Origin: a virus
DNA: 20,911 nucleotides
Direction: 5' to 3' (one strand)
IMG/VR virus record: IMGVR_UViG_3300041997_000007
Coordinates: 1-20,911 of that record
Below the pieces are notes generated by a model. The model did no database searches. It was not told the DNA's origin and saw nothing but the letters and a program-made list of their open reading frames with translations. Shown one piece after another: positions 14,478-20,569 of the stretch (position 1 is its first letter; each line of letters opens with the position of its first letter). Made by a program: the position numbers and the translations under genes.

Positions 14478-16246
14478 GCGAATCCTTCGGTGATCTAGAA
14501 AGCTGGCTGGAGGGAGCAATCTCCGGTGGCCGTATACCTTTCAACAACAACATGCGGACGCTGGAGGCGTGGATGAATCCAGCCATCAGTGCAACCACAG
14601 CAGCCCAACCCAGTACACCAAATGAGTTGGATGTTTATATCCTGCCGTCGGCGCCATCAGGGACGCAGTGGGCAGGATTTTCCGAGGGAGATGTGGTTAT
14701 CTTCTTCAATAACACATGGACCGCTTATGAGCCTCTAGAAGGGCAGCGCAAGTTTGTGGAGGATGAAGGAGAAGATTGGCAGTTCATAGCATCATCCAGT
14801 GGTGGATGGGCTGCTGCTGGGGGAGGCGGTGGTGGAGGATCAGTAGCTGGTGCAGACAAACAGATCCAGTACAACAATGCTGGTGATTTTGGTGCTGAAG
14901 CTGGTTTTGAATATGACCAATCTACCAACACTCAAACTGTACCCAACCAGATTATCTCCGCTCTGCAGAATCTTTCCAAAGGCGCTGATATTGCGAGCGC
15001 AGGCACGACCAACATAGCAGCGGCAACCGGGAACTATGTCCACGTCACCGGAACGACGACTATAACGGCACTCGGAACGGCACAGGCAGGTGCGTCCCGA
15101 GTAGTAGTCTTTGACGGAATCCTGACCCTTACCCATAACGGAACTTCGCTAATATTGCCAACGGGAGCAAGCATCACCACGGCTGCCGGCGATTCCGCTA
15201 TGTTCGTGTCAGAAGGCTCTGGGAATTGGAAGTGTGTCGATTACCAGAGGGCGGACGGAACCGCATTGGTAGGAGGGGGAGCCCTTATCAACTGGACGGA
15301 GGCAGTCAACACATCGGCTCCGAATACCACGATCCCTGCTGTCTCTTTCACCACAAACAATGCAGCAACAAACGTAGACGCGGTGATTGTGGCAAAGGGT
15401 ACGGGCGCTTTGCTGGCTAGCATCCCTAATAACCTTTCTTCAGGCGGCAATAAGCGTGGAAACCACGCAGTTGACTGGCAGAAATCCCGTTCTGCTAATA
15501 CCCAAGTAGCATCAGGAACCAACGCCACAATCGGCGGTGGCATAAACAACACTGCAAGTGCTACTTCCTCAACGGTCTCTGGCGGTGACACCAATACTGC
15601 AAGCACTCAGAACGCAACAGTAAGCGGAGGCGCATCAAACTCTGCGTCTGCCACTGCGGCCACGGTAGGAGGAGGTAGCACCAATACCGCTACTGCTAGC
15701 TATGCAGTAGTATCTGGTGGACAGAACAATGTTGCTGATGCTACTCATTCCTTTGTTTATGGTGGCTTTAAAGGAATCGCCAGGGGGATTATCGCAGCTG
15801 GTGTTAGAGGAAACGGCGGCTTTAACAACTTCGCTGGCGATTGTCAGGATCGAGTATTTCTACTCTGTATCCAGACCACGAACAACACTCAGACTACGCT
15901 GACTACTAACAATTCCGCAGCATCTACTACTAATCAAGTAGTCCTGCCGAACACATCATTATTTACTGTGAAGGGCACGATTCAGGCTAAACAGGCCGCT
16001 ACGGGCGATTGCTCAGCCTGGGACTTCACGGCGCTTATAAAGCGCGGGGCTAATGCTGCGGCGACGGCGATGGTGGTAGCCTGTACGCCTGTTCTAATCG
16101 GGCAGGACGCTGGGGCTGCCGCTTGGGCAGTAGCGGTAGATGCCGATACCACGAATGGTTGCCTGCGCATCCGAGTGACGGGCGAAACGGCCAAGACGAT
16201 CAAATGGACGTGCGACATCTACCAGTGCAACGAGCTTCAGACCTAA
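14474..16246 (+). CDS. Tail fibre / receptor-binding protein with YadA-like repeats
   Basis: This 590-aa protein is modular. Residues 1-110 resemble a DUF2793-type attachment domain (NELDVYILPSAPSGTQWAGF, then GDVVIFFNNTWTAYEPLEGQ). A run of glycines at 116-122 forms a linker. Residues 127-155 carry the common fibre motif KQIQYNNAGDFGAEAGFEYD. Residues 350-432 hold five to six repeats of about 14-16 residues, of the form ATVSGGASNSASAT, like the left-handed beta-roll of YadA/Hia adhesin heads. The C-terminal ~150 residues contain several cysteines and end in TCDIYQCNELQT; they probably form the receptor-binding tip. The fibre is expected to be trimeric. It starts 4 nt inside the hub gene and ends the + strand late operon. 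Confidence 0.85.
   Translation: MSESFGDLESWLEGAISGGRIPFNNNMRTLEAWMNPAISATTAAQPSTPNELDVYILPSAPSGTQWAGFSEGDVVIFFNNTWTAYEPLEGQRKFVEDEGEDWQFIASSSGGWAAAGGGGGGGSVAGADKQIQYNNAGDFGAEAGFEYDQSTNTQTVPNQIISALQNLSKGADIASAGTTNIAAATGNYVHVTGTTTITALGTAQAGASRVVVFDGILTLTHNGTSLILPTGASITTAAGDSAMFVSEGSGNWKCVDYQRADGTALVGGGALINWTEAVNTSAPNTTIPAVSFTTNNAATNVDAVIVAKGTGALLASIPNNLSSGGNKRGNHAVDWQKSRSANTQVASGTNATIGGGINNTASATSSTVSGGDTNTASTQNATVSGGASNSASATAATVGGGSTNTATASYAVVSGGQNNVADATHSFVYGGFKGIARGIIAAGVRGNGGFNNFAGDCQDRVFLLCIQTTNNTQTTLTTNNSAASTTNQVVLPNTSLFTVKGTIQAKQAATGDCSAWDFTALIKRGANAAATAMVVACTPVLIGQDAGAAAWAVAVDADTTNGCLRIRVTGETAKTIKWTCDIYQCNELQT
15521..15769 (+). repeat. In-gene repeat array encoding YadA-like head repeats
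   Basis: This stretch encodes consecutive units ATIGGGINNTASATSS, TVSGGDTNTASTQN, ATVSGGASNSASATA, ATVGGGSTNTATASY and AVVSGGQNNVADATH, then a diverging SFVYGG. The DNA copies are clearly diverged, so the array is old or under selection rather than a fresh tandem duplication. Confidence 0.75.
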
Positions 16247-16269
16247 CCCCCCCGGTCTTCATGCGGCTC

Positions 16270-16545
16270 CTACCCCTCCACCGTCGCAGAGGGGGATAGC
16301 GGTCTACCCTTGGATATTCCACCAAGTACGTTCTCTTCCGCATCATAAAAAACAATCCGATGGGTCCCTTTCGGCTGCACACTGAAGGGAATCATTTCAC
16401 CCAGCGCCCGGAGTTCGGTGGCTGCTTCTCGGAGTAGGTCAGCCCGTTGCTGTAGGTATTCGCGTCGTTGGCCAACGGTGCCGGGTATCAGACTCAGCGC
16501 GTAATCCGCCTCATCCGTCAATCGCTTAGTGAGCGGCGCGGTCAT
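16270..16545 (-). CDS. Hypothetical phage protein, 91 aa, last gene of the minus operon
   Basis: This protein is not recognised. It begins MTAPLTKRLTDEADYALSLI and has a long Arg/Glu/Leu-rich helix (QRREYLQQRADLLREAATEL), then a beta-rich end containing HRIVFYDAEENVLGG. A GGAG Shine-Dalgarno lies 7 nt before the ATG at 16545, and the start overlaps the stop of the 37-aa gene upstream (ATGA). A longer frame to 16626 exists but would swallow that small gene. Its stop lies 23 nt from the fibre stop on the other strand. Confidence 0.7.
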   Translation of the reverse strand: MTAPLTKRLTDEADYALSLIPGTVGQRREYLQQRADLLREAATELRALGEMIPFSVQPKGTHRIVFYDAEENVLGGISKGRPLSPSATVEG

Positions 16546-16655
16546 GACTTGCTCCACGGATTCTTGAAATTGAACAGGTCTTGCAGGAAGCACCACGGCT
16601 TGACCAGCCCGGCACTGGCGACCCACTCGGGGATGATGTCGACGCGATCCATCAT
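16542..16655 (-). CDS. Very small phage protein, 37 aa, Trp-rich
   Basis: The peptide is MMDRVDIIPEWVASAG, then LVKPWCFLQDLFNFKNPWSK, then S, with three Trp and three Phe in 37 residues. It is supported by position rather than homology. Its first ATG (16655-16653) overlaps the TGA of the Lar-like gene, and its own TGA overlaps the ATG of the next gene in an ATGA, the same coupling used throughout this operon. Without it there would be a gap of about 107 nt in an otherwise gapless operon. A GGGGTGGG stretch precedes the start. The pattern could suit a peripheral membrane or protein-binding peptide, but no function is claimed. Confidence 0.6.
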   Translation of the reverse strand: MMDRVDIIPEWVASAGLVKPWCFLQDLFNFKNPWSKS

Positions 16656-17059
16656 CCCACCCCGCCGCGCCCCGAGCCGGGAGGGGTCAGCCGCTTTGCG
16701 ATTTCCTGCGCGTATGGCAGTGACAGGAACTTGCGAGCGGACTTAACCATTTCGCCCTTTGCCTGACGTTCGACGTACTCGGCAAACTCTACGGCTTGGG
16801 CGAGCGCAATATCCTTGTCCGAATCGGAAAGCACCTCGCACCCACCAACCTCCGCCCCGGCCAATGCGCGGAGTTCGGCTCGGGTGTTCCATGCTTTGCG
16901 TGCCCAAATTCCATTTGACCGATAGGGGCCTCGCGCTCCGCATCCGCCATCACCCGAGTTGCAGACAATGGCTTGGTTATGCGCATCGGTAGTGAGCAAC
17001 ACTTGGGCAGCAGCTCCACAAAACGGACAGTCAGCCAGCCCAACCAGGTCAGCGGTCAT
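16652..17059 (-). CDS. Lar-like restriction alleviation / zinc-finger protein
   Basis: This 135-aa protein has the Lar-family pattern at its N-terminus: CPFCG (C11, C14), a His at 27, C33 and C40 in IVCNSGDGGCGARGP, then KAWNTR at 55-60. The second Cys pair is spaced wider than the usual CxxC. Lar of the Rac prophage eases type I restriction, so a role in escape from host restriction is inferred; many phage proteins with this motif are untested. The C-terminal half (AQAVEFAEYVERQAKGEMVK onward) is helical and not part of the minimal family. It overlaps its neighbours at both ends (ATGA at 17059-17056; TGA within ATGATG at 16655-16650). Confidence 0.75.
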   Translation of the reverse strand: MTADLVGLADCPFCGAAAQVLLTTDAHNQAIVCNSGDGGCGARGPYRSNGIWARKAWNTRAELRALAGAEVGGCEVLSDSDKDIALAQAVEFAEYVERQAKGEMVKSARKFLSLPYAQEIAKRLTPPGSGRGGVG

Positions 17060-17295
17060 GGGGTTTTCTCCAATTCCTTCCGGTGCTCTATGACGCTCAT
17101 GGTTAGGTGACGAGCAGCGGCTTTTGCCGTGTCCGTGATGCTATCTGCGCACGTCAGGAATATCTGTTCTATATGGTGCTGGTTGAGACGCAACGTAACT
17201 TCGCCTGCATCACCTGTGAATGTAGCTTTACCTACATGCTTTCCCTTGTCGGCACCGAAGCGCGCAAGTTCAATTCTCAGGTCTGTAAGGATCAT
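17056..17295 (-). CDS. Hypothetical phage protein, 79 aa
   Basis: This protein is not recognised. It starts MILTDLRIELARFGADKGKH and continues with an alternating beta/helix pattern, including VTLRLNQHHIEQIFLTCADS and a basic helix RHLTMSVIEHRKELEK. The ATG at 17295 has AGGAAGGA about 6 nt upstream and overlaps the stop of the 48-aa gene (ATGA). A longer frame to 17421 would run through that gene in a different frame, so the shorter start is preferred. It overlaps the Lar-like gene by 4 nt at its end. Confidence 0.7.
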   Translation of the reverse strand: MILTDLRIELARFGADKGKHVGKATFTGDAGEVTLRLNQHHIEQIFLTCADSITDTAKAAARHLTMSVIEHRKELEKTP

Positions 17296-17438
17296 GGCTG
17301 ATCCTTCCTGCGCGGAACCAATGGCTGGGCCTTGAAAGTTAGTCCGATGAGAAATTGACGGCGCGGAGTTGTGACGATCCAGCCGAACACTCGCCCACGC
17401 CCGCCGTGATGGTTCCAACACCAGTTGAGCTTAAACAT
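17292..17438 (-). CDS. Small phage protein, 48 aa, basic and aromatic
   Basis: The protein starts MFKLNWCWNHHGGRGRVFGW and continues TTPRRQFLIGLTFKAQPLV, ending in a basic RRKDQP. Its ATG at 17438 lies 8 nt inside the end of the preceding 145-aa gene, and its TGA overlaps the next ATG (17295) in an ATGA. Without it the operon would have a gap of about 135 nt here. The Shine-Dalgarno is weak, so translation probably depends on coupling. The same frame extends upstream to 17792, but that part is the shadow of the 145-aa gene. Function unknown. Confidence 0.6.
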   Translation of the reverse strand: MFKLNWCWNHHGGRGRVFGWIVTTPRRQFLIGLTFKAQPLVPRRKDQP

Positions 17439-17868
17439 GGGTTGCACCGTCGCAACCTGACAGGCCGGCGTGCTTGTTCGTTTGGTCTCCCGCCTCAGCC
17501 CGCGCTGCGATGGCTGCTGCTTGCTTCTGTGAGCGCACTTCGATCTTGCGACTAATGTCCGCCGCGCTATCATGTAGCCAGTCGATGAAGGGCTGCACCA
17601 AATTGTCTTGAAGTTCGCCATCGTCGGAGTACAGGTTCGCGCCGCTATACGAACACGCCCAGCCAACGCGCCATTCCCGCTCCCCATCCAAGGCGTCCGC
17701 CACATGGGGTGGGGAGCAGAAAGTTTCCAGCGCTTTGTACATAGCCGGATACTCGGCCATATTTTCTCCGATGCGCTCGTCATCGTAAGCATTGCAGGCA
17801 GCCAGTACGTCCGCTTCCGTGATCTTTCGCCCCTCTCCGTGCTGAGCGGCTATTTCGCCGACATTCAT
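17431..17868 (-). CDS. Hypothetical phage protein, 145 aa
   Basis: This protein is not recognised. It contains RKITEADVLAACNAYDDE near the start, a motif style frequent in small phage proteins, then ALDGEREWRVGWACSYSG and a C-terminal helix, ISRKIEVRSQKQAAAIAARA. It starts 4 nt inside the TnpB-like gene (ATGA, 17868-17865) and shares 8 nt with the 48-aa gene downstream. Because it begins exactly at the tnpB stop, any guide-RNA scaffold following tnpB would have to lie inside this coding region. Confidence 0.7.
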   Translation of the reverse strand: MNVGEIAAQHGEGRKITEADVLAACNAYDDERIGENMAEYPAMYKALETFCSPPHVADALDGEREWRVGWACSYSGANLYSDDGELQDNLVQPFIDWLHDSAADISRKIEVRSQKQAAAIAARAEAGDQTNKHAGLSGCDGATHV

Positions 17869-18965
17869 ATCATCACCTTCTGGCGTGATTCGTTCCCGCT
17901 GACGGACACCGATGCCTCGGCGCGACGAAGGATGTTCCGGGCTGCGTTAACATCCCGGTCGTGCGACTCACCACAGTCGGCACACGTCCAATGTCTTACA
18001 TCGAGCATGTCCAGACCTGTAGGCCCACTAAGGCACCCGCAGCCGCTGCATGTTCGTGAGGTGTAGCTTTCATTGACCACTTGAATGCTGCGACCGGCCT
18101 GCTGGCCCTTGTAATGAAGCTGCGTTTTAAGGATGCCCCAGCCGGCGTCATACACGGATTTTGCCATCCGAGTTTTGCCCAATCCGAGACTGCTCACATT
18201 GCCAATGACAATCTTTTGGTACTTGCTCACTATCGTCCGTGAAAACTTGTGCAGCGCATCCCCGCGCTGGCGCTGGGCTTTCCGATGGATTCGCTTTGCT
18301 TGACGCTTATGGCCTCGCCTTTGTGCTGCTGCTATTTTCGGTTCAGCCAGTCGGAAGTGCCTTCCTGCTGCCAGGCGCTCATTATCGGTGGTGACTGCGG
18401 TGTCCTTCAGCCCAAGGTCAATTCCAACTGCTTCCAAAGGGGCGGGATCGTTGGTCTGTTCAATCACAACTGGAACACAGAGCCACCAATCGCCGCACGC
18501 GTCTTGCGCGAAGCATCCGTCTCGCCACCTCATACCTACTAAGCGCTCTGACTCAAAAACCCGAAAAGTCTTGCCCAAGAACCGGAGGCCATTCCCCTCA
18601 TTCCTTAATGTCTTGCCTTTAAACGGAACCCAGCCGAGGGATTTCTTAGATCCACCCGAGCGCCTCCAATTCAGGCGAGCCTTCTTTGCTTTGCTGCGCT
18701 TCAATGCGAACTCGAAATTAACGCAGTTGATTACGTCCGCACCAATCTTATTGAAGAACTTGCTCGATCCCGACGACAGCTTGTTAAGATCATATTTAGA
18801 AAGCCAGATCGGTTTTCCGGAATAACGACGGATAGCCTTCTCGCTGGTTTCGTTTGCCCAATTCCAGACAAAGTTCACTTCTTTGGCGGCGGCATTGAGC
18901 CATGCCGTGCATTCGGGTTTAACCTTTAAGCGGATGGCCTTCGTATGTTTCATCGGAACGCTCAT
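17865..18965 (-). CDS. tnpB: TnpB-like (IS200/IS605 OrfB family) protein with relocated RuvC glutamate
   Basis: This 366-aa protein has the TnpB layout: an N-terminal part with VKPECTAWLNAAAKEVNFVW, RuvC-I GIDLGLKD (Asp183), basic helices (KRQAKRIHRKAQRQRGD), a RuvC-II region IVIGNVSSL, a zinc finger (C306, C309, C328, C331) and RuvC-III HDRDVNAARNI (Asp336/Asp338). Canonical TnpBs have Glu in the VVEDL-type RuvC-II motif; here it is Gly255. Glu299, in VVNESYTSRTC, lies 44 residues later and may replace it, as described for Fanzors and some TnpBs. TnpB proteins are RNA-guided nucleases. The ATG at 18965 is 3 nt after the preceding stop, with GAGGAA upstream; the stop overlaps the next start. 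No TnpA and no obvious IS ends are present, so it appears to be a resident phage gene. Confidence 0.9.
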   Translation of the reverse strand: MSVPMKHTKAIRLKVKPECTAWLNAAAKEVNFVWNWANETSEKAIRRYSGKPIWLSKYDLNKLSSGSSKFFNKIGADVINCVNFEFALKRSKAKKARLNWRRSGGSKKSLGWVPFKGKTLRNEGNGLRFLGKTFRVFESERLVGMRWRDGCFAQDACGDWWLCVPVVIEQTNDPAPLEAVGIDLGLKDTAVTTDNERLAAGRHFRLAEPKIAAAQRRGHKRQAKRIHRKAQRQRGDALHKFSRTIVSKYQKIVIGNVSSLGLGKTRMAKSVYDAGWGILKTQLHYKGQQAGRSIQVVNESYTSRTCSGCGCLSGPTGLDMLDVRHWTCADCGESHDRDVNAARNILRRAEASVSVSGNESRQKVMI

Positions 18966-18968
18966 TGC

Positions 18969-19364
18969 TTATTCCTCACTCTCGGTATTTGCGGCGGCGG
19001 GGATTAGGGCGCGGATGTCCGCTCCATAACGACGGCACGAATTTCTGTATCCGTCGTGATACCACTCATTGGCTGCATCCTTTTCCATCTCCCCAGCCAG
19101 CGCCTCCAGGCCGGAGAGTAGGCTCTGTAACTGTTCGTGCTTACGTAGGTTCAGCATGCCAAGGTCGGTAGACAGCGCCTCGTCTTCCTCCATGTAGGTT
19201 TCGATCACGGCGAACTCTGCTGCCGTGATGTAGGTCCGTTCAACCGGAACCGAGTTGCCAGACTTGAACCGTGACTCCAGTTCGGTCATTAGCCGGAGTT
19301 GCGCCTTCAACGCAGCCGCCCACCCGCTACGACCCACGCCCACGGTTTCGGATTTGGCGGTCAT
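18969..19364 (-). CDS. Hypothetical phage protein, 131 aa
   Basis: This protein is not recognised. It is mostly helical and acidic, with AAALKAQLRLMTELESRFKS, AAEFAVIETYMEEDEALSTD, LRKHEQLQSLLSGLEALAGE and a closing YRNSCRRYGADIRALIPAA. It starts 4 nt inside the end of the 61-aa gene (ATGA, 19364-19361) and ends 3 nt before the TnpB-like gene. Its final codons contain the GAGGAA that probably serves as ribosome binding site for tnpB, tying expression of the two genes together. Confidence 0.7.
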   Translation of the reverse strand: MTAKSETVGVGRSGWAAALKAQLRLMTELESRFKSGNSVPVERTYITAAEFAVIETYMEEDEALSTDLGMLNLRKHEQLQSLLSGLEALAGEMEKDAANEWYHDGYRNSCRRYGADIRALIPAAANTESEE

Positions 19365-19546
19365 TGGTGCGGGTCCTGGGTTGTGACGGCGAGGGTTTCG
19401 CCACGAATCGTTATGATGATCCTGTGCAGGGCCTGCATCGTTTCAACCGCAGCCAATGTTGCTGGAACGTGCCGAGAGTCCCCGGACGTATCCTTGTAGT
19501 GCTGGGTTAGCGCCTGAATTAATTCGCGCATGGTGAACGTTTCCAT
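19361..19546 (-). CDS. Hypothetical phage protein, 61 aa
   Basis: This protein is not recognised. It reads METFTMRELIQALTQHYKDT, then LAAVETMQALHRIIITIRGE, and appears helical with a short beta end. The ATG at 19546 overlaps the TGA of the upstream gene by 1 nt (TGATG), with GGGG just before it. Longer frames to 19789 are shadows of the upstream gene. It overlaps the next gene by 4 nt. Confidence 0.65.
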   Translation of the reverse strand: METFTMRELIQALTQHYKDTSGDSRHVPATLAAVETMQALHRIIITIRGETLAVTTQDPHQ

Positions 19547-20094
19547 CACCCCACCCCCTGCCCTGGCTGAAGGGCGGTGTTCTCGTTTTCCATGTAGGCA
19601 CCAACCAGATCGAACAATCCAACGTTGTCCACGTCGGCATGCGATAGGCCCATGTAATCGGCGACGGTCTGCGCTTGCGAATGCTTCAGGGAGTCGAACC
19701 ACCGATACAAGGCATTCAACCGCGCAGAGTCCCCATCCTTCCCTTCTGCGCCACTTTGGAGGGTTGAGAGGGCGGCGCGGATAGCGCAACGCATGGACTC
19801 AAAGTCCCAATTGATGTGCCGGAACTTGTAGAACGCAGCGCCGGCCGCTTCCACCATTTCGTCGGTGACTTCGGAATCCGAAACCACACGCGCCGGGGGT
19901 GTTGAAGCCGTCAGCAATGCGTCGGCCAGCGCGTACAGCAATCTCGCTTCCAGCCGACCCTTCCCCGGTTTGACATAGGTCATGCCAGGAGTCGCTTGCG
20001 GAGCGCAAACCGATATCTCGTCACCTTCGCGACGAATCAGCCAGCCGGCCGGAATCACCGCTTCCTGCGCTTGGGGGCCGGTGTGGGTGTTCAT
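19546..20094 (-). CDS. Hypothetical phage protein, 182 aa
   Basis: No function is assigned. The N-terminal third is beta-rich (AGWLIRREGDEISVCAPQAT). The middle holds VTDEMVEAAGAAFYKFRHIN followed by MRCAIRAALSTL, a motif seen in many small phage proteins of unknown role. The C-terminal part, ARLNALYRWFDSLKHSQAQT, is helical. The ATG at 20094 overlaps the preceding stop (ATGA, 20094-20091). Confidence 0.7.
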   Translation of the reverse strand: MNTHTGPQAQEAVIPAGWLIRREGDEISVCAPQATPGMTYVKPGKGRLEARLLYALADALLTASTPPARVVSDSEVTDEMVEAAGAAFYKFRHINWDFESMRCAIRAALSTLQSGAEGKDGDSARLNALYRWFDSLKHSQAQTVADYMGLSHADVDNVGLFDLVGAYMENENTALQPGQGVG

Positions 20095-20333
20095 GGCGTC
20101 GATTCCTCTTCCATCTCTTCGATTTCCATCTCGTCAACATTGAGATGGTCGAAGTAGTTGAATGGCGCATGCGACAATAGTTCGTCGGCGATGTCCGTTT
20201 CTTCATGCGACTTGCGCCGGCCCGGACCCATCCGCTTACGCAGATCGGCCAACACGTCGCGGTCAATTTCAAAGCTGCCGCCGATCATGCCCTTGACCAG
20301 AATCGTAAATTTCACGTTCACTTTGCTGCTCAT
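20091..20333 (-). CDS. Hypothetical phage protein, 80 aa, acidic C-terminus
   Basis: This protein is not recognised. It starts MSSKVNVKFTILVKGMIGGS, has a helix DRDVLADLRKRMGPGRRK, and ends in a strongly acidic stretch, NVDEMEIEEMEEESTP. A GGAG lies upstream of the ATG at 20333, which also overlaps the preceding stop in an ATGA, so this start is preferred to one at 20420. The acidic tail could be DNA-mimic-like or simply disordered. Confidence 0.65.
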   Translation of the reverse strand: MSSKVNVKFTILVKGMIGGSFEIDRDVLADLRKRMGPGRRKSHEETDIADELLSHAPFNYFDHLNVDEMEIEEMEEESTP

Positions 20334-20539
20334 TCCAACACTCCGATAGTTGACGGGGTAAGAGACGGTGTGGCGGTGGCTTCGATACGCTTGCGTAGCT
20401 CCCCATAGAAGTGCCGGCATATCTCATTACTGTTGTATTCCAGCGTGCTAACTCGGACTATCTCCGCCTCAAACGCTGAGTCCATAAGAGCCAATAGGGG
20501 AGATTGGGTAGATTCGGTATTCATGCTAGTGGCTCTCAT
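20330..20539 (-). CDS. Hypothetical phage protein, 64-69 aa
   Basis: This protein is not recognised. The sequence includes MNTESTQSPLLALMDSAFEA, then EIVRVSTLEYNSNEICRHFY and GELRKRIEATATP. Two starts are possible, ATG 20539 and ATG 20524; neither has a clear Shine-Dalgarno, the region before 20539 being pyrimidine-rich. Its stop overlaps the next ATG (ATGA). It is the first complete gene of the minus operon in this window, about 30 nt after the stop of the partial gene at the window edge. Confidence 0.55.
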   Translation of the reverse strand: MRATSMNTESTQSPLLALMDSAFEAEIVRVSTLEYNSNEICRHFYGELRKRIEATATPSLTPSTIGVLE

Positions 20540-20569
20540 GGAAAGGATTGATCGGCGGGCGGCCAGTTA

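Noticed and set aside
15521-15769. CRISPR-like or tandem DNA repeat
   Set aside because: The repeats are protein-level with diverged DNA, no unique spacers and an uninterrupted reading frame; they are adhesin-type structural repeats.
16459-16746. Plus-strand frames beyond the fibre gene, as possible lysis genes
   Set aside because: No membrane segments or lysozyme motifs are visible, and the minus-strand chain with overlapping starts and stops covers the same DNA.
17292-17792. 166-aa minus-strand frame reaching to 17792
   Set aside because: Its upstream part is the shadow of the 145-aa gene in another frame; only the last 48 codons look like a real gene.
18388-18825. Plus-strand frames opposite tnpB
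   Set aside because: These are antisense to a clear TnpB coding region and contain no recognisable features.
17865-18965. tnpB as a complete recent IS200/IS605 insertion
   Set aside because: No TnpA, no subterminal hairpins seen, and exact coupling with both neighbouring genes.
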